DNA of 64,000 nt from Oncomelania hupensis. Taxonomy: Eukaryota > Mollusca > Gastropoda > Littorinimorpha > Pomatiopsidae. A program made the position numbers and the translations under genes. The stretch is from the NCBI GenBank assembly GCA_036898135.1, contig CM072523.1, forward strand, positions 28,774,149 to 28,838,148, given 5' to 3'. Every line of letters starts with the position of its first letter. Positions within the stretch are counted from its first letter, which is position 1. Of this stretch, positions 33,305 to 45,157 are shown piece after piece. The notes beneath the pieces were generated by a model that did not search any database, was not told the origin of the DNA, and worked only from the letters and a program-made list of their open reading frames with translations.

Positions 33305-36300
33305 ACAATATTTCTGTGAGTATGTTTCTAGGCAACTTGTTGGCGTTGGGCTGCTTTCTGAGTGCGTCGCTGCGTAGCACTTCCTGCTGCCTCTACATGG
33401 CTGCCAAGTGCTGTTCCGACATCGTCTTCCTTACGGCTATCTTCCTCATGTGGTTGCCAAGGTAACCACTTCACGCATACGCACGCATACACACACGCAC
33501 GCACACACGCGCGCGCGAGCGAACACATATGGACGCATACGCACAAACACAGGCATATACATAGGCCTACATTCACAAATACCTGTGCACACAAATATAT
33601 ATACACACACATTTACACACACAAACTCACAATGTGACATGCAATGTTACTTGTATTTGGTCGTGGGACAGAAATGTAAACAAATTCTTTCGCACTTCCT
33701 GTGTGTGTGGTCAATAATATCAAATTCTTTATGTAACAATTTTTTACGCGTTTCTATTTGTGACGTAATTTTTTATTTGAAAATAAAATTTGAAAATACC
33801 AGCTTACTCATATCTGATGTTTATATGTATCTAGCAGAAAAATATTCATCTTCTCTAAAAATATACACTGATGGTTCTGTTCTAAAGACAGGTGATACAG
33901 GCGCAGCCTTTGTTATACCTGATTAAAAAATTTCCGAATCATATTATCTAGGTAAGGGAAAATCGATTTTCACTGCTGAACTTCTAGCAATTTTAATGGC
34001 ATTAAGTAAAATCATGAGCATAACGTTTCATCTATTAAGTATTGTAATATTTGTAGATTCTAAATCCGTACTTTAGGCTTTAAATTCCAATTCCTATAAA
34101 GAAAGAACAGACGTTATCATTGAAATTAAACACCTCATTAATAATTTAATTGTAAATGGTACAAATGTAGACTTTTGTTGGATCCCTTCTCATTGTGGTT
34201 TTCGATACAATGATTGGGCAGATCGAGCTGCAAGAAACTGTGCTTTACGTATAAATGCGGTCTCTTTGTCTTTACCATTGACGGTCAAAGAAGTTTCAAA
34301 CTTGATAGTTCAAGAGGTCAAGAAAGGTTGTAATTTTAAACAACAGTATGATAAACATTGTGGAATTCCCAGATATGTTACTTCCATGGCCTACCGAATT
34401 TATATGAATTCTGTGAGAACCAAGTATTGTAAAAATGTTGTGTGTGCGTGCAAAGAAATTTTTTCTTTGAAACATGCATTATATCAGTGCGACATTGTAA
34501 ACGATACATTGCCTAGAAATTTAGCACAAATAGGAGACATTAGCTTTGAAATTTGTATTGCATTGGCAAAAGCGTTTATATCCTCTTCAATTGGCCAGTT
34601 CATATGATGCATAATTATTAACTCTGACCGCCGAAATGTATTTATTTATTCACGTACTGCATTTTCCAATTATGTAATTTTTTTTTTTTTTTTTTTTTTT
34701 TTGGGGGGGGGGGGGTCTTATAATTTCGATGAAGAAGACAATAAAACAAACGTAAAATGACAATTTTTCTCCATAAATCGTAAACATCCGTGTAATTTAG
34801 AACAGATACGCGTTATATTTAAGTTTCACAAGGTATAAAACTGACGTATTCCAATTGGTGTAAAATGTGTTACGTTTGCGACGCGCACGATAGTACGTGT
34901 GAGACACGCACGATAGTACGTGTGAGACACGCACGATAGATCCGATCGTTTTTGTTTTACAAAGCATTCAAAAACAGAGTGTATTTACCTTTGATTTGAT
35001 TTTGCGTTGTTTTTAGAGGAAGCTTTATATAATGTTAATAATTTTCGTTGGTCGATATTATTGGAGAATTTTCTGGATTTGTTTGTTTACTATCAATCGA
35101 AGCGTCTAGATACATCTACTGCATGGTGACTGAGAAATTCTTGGACTGTAAAGAAAGTTGTATGACGTAAGACAGTGATGACGACCTTTATCCTGATTGG
35201 TTGTTATTGCGTCACGCTGGAATATTCGAACGTTCTCTGGAGTATAGAGAAACTATATATGTGCCACACTGTTTCAGAGTTGAATGAGTTATTGAGAGAA
35301 AGTGGTTGTTGTTGTATCAATTTTTATTCATCAGATTAACATAGGTTGTAATGATTATTACTGATGAGAGAAAGTGGAAAAAGCGATTGTATGCAGTTGT
35401 TGATGTATGCTGAATAAAGTTGGAAAACTTCATATGACGACTCCTGCTTTGTTGCTGAGTGAACAGGTTGCGTGGATAAACGAATCTGGGTTACACTTAT
35501 CAGGATTCAAGCATCGGGGCTGAATCAACTACTAATAAAAACCAACAAAATAGTGCAACAGAATGTAAAGTCGAAAGACGATGATGGTAATGAAATTAAA
35601 GATGAATATGAATATAAGAATAATGATATGATAACGATGACAACGACGACGATGACGATGATGATGAGGAGGAGGAGCAGGATGATGATGTTGATGATGA
35701 CGATGGACTGCACACACGAAGACTTCTGCTTTTTAAAGCGCATTCAATATTAACCACTATAGGACTGCTATTGATGTTGACTACATACTTTAAATTTGAA
35801 TAGATTCCAGCGATAGCTTTGGATTGATGAATTGATTGACTGAATGATTGTTTGATCCATTGATTTATTATTTGAATGTGTGTGTGCGTGTGCGTGCGTG
35901 GATGTGTGTGTGTGTGTGTGTGTGTGTTTCAGGATTAAGGCGAACGCCGTGCACGTGCAGGGCGTGTGCCAGATCACTGTGTACCTCAGTTACGTGTCAG
36001 GGTTCACGTCAGTGTGGCTGGTACTGGCCATCACCTACCAGAACTACATCAGCCTCTGCCGCCCCCAGCTGGCCCGCAGCCACTGCAGCCGCCGTGTCGC
36101 CGCCACCGTCATCGTCGTCCTCGTCGTCGTCGCCGCTCTCGTCTACAGCTTCGCCCTGTGGACCAACACGGTCCTCAGCGGATACGACATGGGACACGAC
36201 GGGCAAGGAAGAGCAGGCGAAGAAACCGGAGGAGTAGGAGGAGATATTATATTACAGGAGGGAGTAAAAGGTATCAATACTAACAGTGACACAGATGCGC

Positions 36301-38883
36301 CATTCTTCACGACGGACCTCGCCTGGCAGATTGAGAAAGATGGATTTGGAGGACCAGGAGGAAGTGAGGTCTATGGGGACGCTGGCGATATCAGCGGAAA
36401 CTCTGGTTTCACGTACAACGCAGGCCACGGCGGTTACGTCGGCGACAACAACGAGACCTCCTTGCCTCAGCCCCTTGTTGTCGCAGGACCTTCTGTCAGC
36501 TTCAGCGCGGGAGATGTGAAGGGAGTGACGTCGACTGCCACTGCTGCAGGAAGCTTCGCTGGGTCGTCTTCTGCTGACGGAAGTGATGTGAGAGATACGG
36601 CAGCATGGGGACTGCTTTCGGGATTACTAGGCAGCGGGGAAACTCTGACGGCTGGAGAAGATAGCAACGGGAGTCCCCTCGAGAGAGCGGAAGGTGGAAC
36701 AACCGGAGCTGACGCTGTAGTGATGGAGAGATCTGTCAGTTCTGAAGGGAAAAGTCAAATCAGCGGTGAAAGTGCCATGTCCAGATACACTGCGTACCCT
36801 CCACTCTGCATGGCCTTGGCCAGGTTCAAGGACATCCTCATGGTGATGACCTTCGTAGACACGCTGATGACCTTGCTGCTGCCGTCCCTGTTGATGATTC
36901 CTCTAGTGCTGGCCACGCTGCTGGCCGTAGCTCGTGCTCTGGACAGGAAGAGTCGCCTAAGGAACTCGCTCTTGCACGGCCAACGAGGCAAGCCTGCGTC
37001 ATCGGGTGGGCCTACGTCATCGTCACGTCACTTGCGGGACTCCATGGAAGCCGGTGTGGCGCGCTTCCTCTTAGCCGTGTCCTTGACCTTCCTGCTGCTG
37101 CATACGCCTGGACACCTGATCCGCCTCAAGCAGCTGGTGGAACAGTACATTATGCACTCGGGTAAGTCGGGGCAGTGTGTGTGCCTGGCTGTAACAGTTA
37201 AACAACTGGCTTCATAAGACCATCTCAAGATATGATTCACATGTCTACGTTGTTTTTTGTACACGCAGGCTTACTTTAAATCCAGCAGGGCTAAATAAAC
37301 ATTAGACTACAACTGTTTGTTTTTGTATTTTGAACTGCAGTAACAATGGTTTCAATGTGTCAATGAGAATAAGCAGTGCAGTGGAATACGTCGAGTAAAA
37401 CTAAGGTGGAAAAGAGTGTACAACCGAACACGCTTGCTTATACAGTACAATAGAGCATAAAAAAGAAAAGAGCGCACTGTATACAATGTATCATCACAAT
37501 ATAAAGGAATAAACTAGAACATTGTATAAAGGAATGAACTTGTTATGCCTCTAAATATTGAGTGAACAGTACCAGTTTTCAAAAGCAGGCCACTAGTCTT
37601 GAATTTAAAATGAGTGCAATACATTTTTGTTAACTTTTTGCCACTTTAATGTCCCTTTTTATCAGGAAATCTAGGGTGACGCACCCAATACCAATATACC
37701 ATGTTTTTTTAAATTTTGCTGGGGAAGCAAGGAGCACACCGGGGTACCTGAGTCGAAAGTAATTAATTAAATAATATTCGGAGAAACATAACGCCCGGAG
37801 GGGGGATCGAACCCACACCTGTCATGCGCCATTGATTTCTGCCTTAGACCACTCGGCCACAACGCTCGCTATAAAATGGATTGAAATGAAGCATATAGGG
37901 AAATAGGATAAAACCGTTCAAACTAGATAGCCAGTGCTAATAAAACAGGAGAACGAAAGAAAGATAACCAAAGATAAGAAACTTCAGATATTCTTTCGTA
38001 ACATGTTTGTAAAGCATGTAAAGGGTATTTCTGCTGATATCAGCTTACAAAGTAAAAACAAAACAAAACACATTTAAGATGTCATGTTAGGTTAATGTTG
38101 ACCGTGAAAACCTCCAGATAGCAATAACCTTTGACGTTTTACATCCATTCGAAGCCGTATATAAGCTCGTGTTTAGTGCAATGTTTCCGGAGCTGCACAG
38201 ATTGATTTTGGATTAAAAAATGTTTTGTGTTGTTGTTGTTGTCGTTGTGTGTGTACGTGTGTGTGTGCGTGTGTGTGTCTGTGTGTATGGGTTGTAATTT
38301 TCTGGCAATATTTTATTTTATTTTATAGTCCATTCTTGTGCAGTTTATTTTATAAGTTTGATTTTTTTCAGGTCTATTTTATTTTATTTTGCATTTGGGA
38401 TGTATGTTTTATTATTGTTTTATTTTGGCAATTTCTTGAATTTTCGTATTTATTTAAATTGTGTTTTGTCTTTGTTTTGTTCTGGTTTGATTTGGGTTGC
38501 TTTGGTTTCATTTGGTTTTGGTAGTTTCGTGGCATGCTTTGTTTTGTTTGTTTGTTTTGGCTTGGATTGATTTGGTTTATTTTCATTTGTTTATATTAGT
38601 TTAGTTTCGTTTGGTTTTGTTTTGTTTTGGGTAGATTTTTTTAAATTTCATCTTGATTAATTTAGTTTAGATTTTTTTGCTGTTGTGTCTTTTTACCATT
38701 TTGCGTTTTAGTTTCATTTTTCTACGCTCATTTGATGCTGATTTGTTTTAAATGAAAATCAACGTCGGTCTGCCGACGTGACCCGTCTGTCTGTTTCATG
38801 TCTGTCTGTGTTTATGTCAGTGTTATTGTCTCTTTTCTCTGTCTCTGTCTCTCTCTGTCTCTCTCTGTCTCTCTGTCTCTCTA

Positions 38884-38947
<64 letters not shown>

Positions 38948-41900
38948 TCTCAATCTCGGTACCATCACCCGTCCCCGGTTTTTCATATGGCCATTAAGCA
39001 TGACGGAATAAGAAATGGGCTTTTAACAGATGCGTGTTCTTTCTTTCTTTCTTTTCCTTCTTTTTCTTCTTGAAAAGGGGAAGGGAGGAGTGGGTGGGTG
39101 GGTGGGTGGAGGACGAGAGTATAAACCTAGGTCTAGCATATGCACGCACGCATAAATATCCAGGCGGGTGAGTGTCGGCAACATAAATACACCCAGCGCG
39201 CACTAGGTCCCATCTCCCCATCCCCGCTCACCCAGGATTGTGCTCAGTCGTCTGGGCGTCAGACTATGCGCCCAACGGTTGCAAGTGAGCGCCTTTGGCG
39301 GCTTAAGTTAGATCCTGTATCGGCCAGCGCCTTGAGCAGCTCTTGAGCTGGAAAAACGCTATATAAAAGCGATTAAAAAAAAAACACCGTATAGCTCGGA
39401 GTACGTGGCCGATACTGTTCTCTCTTCGGCAACAAGGTTTCAGCCACGCTGTTTAAGAGCAGTTGATTTACCAGCGAGATTTAGGTCAGGGGAGTGGAAT
39501 CTAGGGGACTACGATGGGAAGAAAAGCATTATGAGCACCAAAAAATCGATTACGTGCTTTTCAACAGAGCTGCCATTCAACGTTATTGTTATCTCTTGAC
39601 ATCGCTTGTCATCAAACTTCTACTCGGGCGATTTTGTGCTTTCTTCTTTCTTTCCTTTTTTTTTCTTTTTCTTTTTCTTTTTTAATCCATTGTTTTAAAA
39701 ATGGATGGAAAGATGGGATGATAAAATGGGGATTTTTTTCCCTGTCTGATTGATTGGATGATAAACGAGACCCGTCCTTTCCCCTGTGGCTAACGCACCC
39801 ACCAGTACCAGAGTGCGAGCTCAAGTATTAAATGTCACGAACTTCGGTTTGTGTGGGTGGGTGTGAGTGTGGAGGTGAGTGAGTATGTGTGTGTGTACGT
39901 GTGTGTGTGTGTGAGGGAAAATGGGGAGAGGGTGAATGTGTGTGTGCATGCGTGTGTTTATTTTTGTCGTGTGCCTGTTGGCTATGAGGGTGTGTGCAAT
40001 GTGGAAGTATGACCGCTCACTTACTTCGATGTGTGTGGGTTTGTGGCGGGGACGTCAGTGCATGCTTGCTGTCGTGCTCGTATCGCTAATTTCACCTTCT
40101 CCCGTCTTTCTTCTTCTTCTTCTTCTTCTTCTTTTGTGTGTTCCGTCCTGTTTTATGTTTTCCTGGATGGTCTATCTCATCACCCTGCCCTGTGAACCAG
40201 AATGGATTCTCCTCTCATTGTCAAATTGAAATTGCATTATGACCCGCCACCGTAGCTCAGTGGTAGAACGTTCGACTGCAACGCCGATGATCACGTTCAA
40301 ATCCCGAGGTGGGCGAGATAAAAAGTGGCCATTTTTCACTGTCCATCTTAGCAGTATGATTGCTCTGGCGGTTCCATGGTGATTTTAGGTCCCTCTCTGG
40401 AACTTTGGAACTTTGACCTTTTCTTAAACAAACAAAGGATGTAAAAGCAAATATCAAATTAGGCTCCTAGCCCAGAGGCGGTAGGGGGGTGAGGAAGATG
40501 GGGGTATTGGGATACACTAATATATATATATATATGGTAAAGGTGGTCCCATAGCCTTGTGGCCGTAGGGGAGCGTGATGTTGGAGATCACACTTATCTT
40601 GGGCCAGCGTAATGAGGGTGATGCCCATCTCTCTCCCTCGTTGCTTTACCTTACCACACCCTTAAGAGAGTAGGTAGTCACAGTTGAGTCAACTGGGGGC
40701 GTTGTTATTTGTCGCTTCACGGTTTGCGGTCACCCATCCAAGTGCTAACCGCACTGGACGGTGCTTAACTTGCGACACAGTAGCGAGTGCTCCAATTACT
40801 GCGCCATCCGACACCCCATTATATATATAATGACAGCAAGAACGGCATTGTTATTACAAGCCACAACAGCCTATAACTAAAAACTCAAAAGAACAATCGC
40901 ATAATCGCATAAAGATGCAAGATAAAACTAAAAAATACAACAGTCATCAGACAAGTGAAAGAACAATGTAAATAATGCTTTTTTGTTGTTGTATCCATCA
41001 GATTAACGTAAGTTGTACTGATAAAAAAGAATGCAAAGAATGTAAATGTAAAGAATGCAAGAACAGTAAAGCACACATGCATGTCCACCAAACAGTATTG
41101 AAACATTTGAGGAGAAAAAAAAAAGAACCAACCAATGTGAAAATATTAATCCAATAAGACAACTTAAATTTATCAGTGTGCTTTTTGATTTCGAGTTCAT
41201 TAGCTGATTTCATTTGAAGACATTTGGGCGATTCCTAAAATACTGTGGCAATATGGAAAATCTGTTGTCTTTTAGGAGGGGTTTAGTCCAATTAAACAAA
41301 TAATGGAATTAATCACCCTAGTTCATTTAAATCACACAAAGAACACAACCTTTCTTCTCTCGGAATATTTATATATCTTTGAGTTTGAATTGGAAGTTTG
41401 TGACAACCGAGTTTAAATTTTAACAGATTTATTCTTTAAAAATGGTGACAAATTAACTAAATAATTCTCAAAACAAAACTTTTCCTTGAAAATTCTGTAA
41501 GTAATACAACTGTTATGCTCATTTATTTTCTGATGCCAGATGTGCAAAAATAGGTCTTTCAGGCGTTGTTTGACTAGATTCTTAAAATAATTCAAAGAAC
41601 AACAATAACCACGCAGCCATATGGAAGACAAACCGAGATCGTCCAGAAGAGAATGAACAGTATTTAACCAAGATAATTTATATTCACTACTAAAAAAACA
41701 AATAAGAGCACAGGCGAAACATAAGCACCGACATTTTTTGGGAATCGTTACAACAATCGATACACAATTTATACCCCAAACAAAGTAACCTGCATTTGGC
41801 ATCCAAAGAGACAGGAATACAGCCAATCTCACCCAAAACTATACAAGTCGGCGTGCAAGGTTTTACGTCAAGGACCATTTTCAAACATATTAGTTGCAAC

Positions 41901-43539
41901 CTATCACCTATTTCCAGTTTTTCGTGATCCCACACCTCGCAGTTATACAACAGAATCGGTTTGATACATTTATTAAAGAGATCTAGCTGGACATCAAGCG
42001 GCAAATCTAATTTCATATCCTATCCTATCCTGTCCCGTAACTCTGAGGTCGTTGGGGGCACCACCGATGATAGTTTAACCAGCCTACTCCATCTTTCTCT
42101 GTCCTCAGCAACTCTGATGGCTTCGCTCAAAGTCAAGCTAGTCCATTTTCGAATGTTGTCCTCCCACCTCTTTTTTGGTCTCCCTCTTCTTCTACCTCCT
42201 TGCACTGTGCCTTGCAGGATGGTCTTTGCAAGGCCTGATGATCTGGTGACGTGGCCATATCATCGGAGTTTCCGTTTCTTCACCACTGTGAGCAGGTCAT
42301 CGTTGTTCAATGGCTTGTGTGATGGTCTGTCGGACTTTGTCGTTGGTGATGGGCTGGGTAGAGGAAATACCCAGAAGTCTTCTGTAGCACCTCATCTCCA
42401 TGCTTTGTATTCTTCTTTGTAGATCTGCTGTGAGGGTCCATGTTTCGCAAGCGTATAGGAAGATGGAGATGACAAGGGAGCGCAGCAGCCTTACCTTGGA
42501 ATGTAGACTGATGGTCTTGTCTTTCCAAATGGGCTTCAACCTTGCCAGGGCAGCAGTTGTTTGTGCGATCCTGGATTTTTTTTCTACACTTCCTTAAAAG
42601 TGCATACATCGCACGTTCAGCTGACATGCTCTGGTCTTTCAAGTTCTTTTGAAAATTATTGTTATAATGAAAGAGGGTACCTAAATATTTATATTCCCAA
42701 ACTATTTGAAGGATTACATCATTAAACTTAAAGACAGGCAACTTTCTGGCTTTACCGCGGGAGAAAATCATAACTTTCGTTTATGCAATATTTATATATC
42801 GACCAAACTTCGCACAATATAAATTAAGAATATCTGGAGCTTTCTGCATGTCTTCAGCTGCCTCTAATGAAATGACTGTGTGATCAGCATACAGTAACAA
42901 AACCAATTTAAAATAATGGTCAACATCTGAGAAATTGAACCCATTACCAAAATATTCCGTGGCAACGATAAACCATCAATATGTTCGGCAAGGAAAGACC
43001 TTAAATCGTTCAGAAACAATGAAAATAAGATAGGTGATAAATTCTCATCTATCCGAGCTCCAGCATTTCAGATTTCGTTGAAGCTTGAGATAACGGACAA
43101 TTAACAGGCTGCCTCCACCACCACCTCCACCACCACCTCCCCCACCACCACCACTTGGGATGAAAGTCTAAGCTTAAACCGAGGGCTTGTCTGCTCTGTG
43201 CACGCATGCATTGCATAGCACGGAATGTATAGATTCTGGCATTCAAGTCAGTCCTACAGTTGGGTGAGTGACAGGAAACCTTATATAAACACACCAAGCA
43301 TGCACTAACGGGGGTTCTAGTACCCCATTACCCGCTCAAGGATGCTCGGTTGTCTGGGACGTTTGACGATGCGTACCGAGCAGCAATTTGGCGCTTTCAG
43401 AGGCTTGAGTTATAGATCCTGTTCTTGGTTAGCGGCTTGAGTAGCTCTTGAGCTGGGAAAGTAGATCTACATTATATGCAACAATGCAATCAAATATAAA
43501 GGGGAAATAAGAAAGTAGTTATTATCGTCAGAATGGTTG

Positions 43540-43614
<75 letters not shown>

Positions 43615-44551
43615 GGGGATTGAGAGAGAGTGAGAGAGAGAAAGCAGGGAGATGGGAGAGAGAAAGAGAGAGCGAGCAAGGGGGAGAAAAAGAGGGGGGA
43701 ATGAGAGAGAGAGAGAGAAAGCGGAATGAGGGGGGGGGGGGAAGAGGAAGAAAGAGAGATAATTTTAAAAAGAGGCAGAAAATGTCAAAGGATGGAGTGG
43801 AGTTGGGGAAGTGGGGAGGGGAGAAGAGGAAAGATACGAATGGATTTTACGCGGAGGGGGCTGCAGAGCTAGAGATGGGGTAGGGGACCAACTCTGAAAG
43901 ATGAGATGACCAGGAAGAAGCATTACACCGGCGATCTGTCTGGGGAAGAACAAAATGGAAAAGACTTGTATGCCTGCTCAAGCTTGCGTGATCTGCGCAA
44001 TTATCTCCCCCCCCCCCCCCCCCCCCCCCCTCCCCGTTGTCTTACATTTTCTTTCCATTAGAATTTGACACAGCATTGTGTCATTCCGACAGCTACCCAC
44101 TTCCCTCACCACCATCAACCCCCACCCCCTACCACTCACACCCACCTCTACTCACCACACACGATGCCATAATATTTTTTCACTAACACTCCCCCTTTCC
44201 TCCCCCCTCTCCTCCCAGTTGAATACTCCTGTTGTTGTGAATGCTGGTGTAATGTGACAGTTAAGTACTTCACCGTAAAAGATTAAGTTACAAAGGTTCA
44301 TTCCTTTACTTACAACAACAACAAAATTAAAAAAGAACAACAAAAAAAAACCATAATATAATAGACAATATTACAGTTTTGTCGTGGCCATTGCAACTAT
44401 TCTGGGTTACATTACATTACATGATTATTGCTTTAGGTCCAGCGGACTCTTCCGAGCCAAATCAGGACCAATTCTGGGTTGGATCCATTTAAAAACCATT
44501 AAAACTTCAAAAGCAATCAATAATTAATAACGACGATAATTACAGTATATT

Positions 44552-44586
<35 letters not shown>

Positions 44587-44591
44587 TATAC

Positions 44592-44670
<79 letters not shown>

Positions 44671-45080
44671 TTTTAATATGTCTGGTTTTTAATACTGTTT
44701 TTGCATCTGTAATATTAAATATATATGTATGTTTTATTTTTTTTTCGTCTCGCTATGAGATATTTTATATTTCGAACTATTTTTTTAAGTGCTTCAGCAT
44801 TCATTATTAATGTTGAATGTTCATATCTTTATGTATGTGATGTTTGTATATATGTGCATATGTACCTCTTTTAAAACATGCCTTTTAATATTTAGATGCA
44901 ATTTTTGTTATTGTTTCTTACGACGTTTAACGTGTTTTATCTCATAATCTTATACCATATGGTTTAACTATTTATCCTTGTGAGTGTATGTGTGTGTATC
45001 AAAAATATACAGTTCGAATTGGGCCATGTTCTCAAGGTAGCGTGGCCGAGAGACTGACTACATTATTATTATTATTATTA

Positions 45081-45157
<77 letters not shown>

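Noticed and set aside
36009..36206. Asp/Gly-rich - strand frame inside GPCR exon 3
   Set aside because: It is the antisense shadow of the GC-rich receptor exon.
39405..39599. 64-codon frame in GPCR intron 3
   Set aside because: No domain or splice support, and it follows a SINE tail directly.
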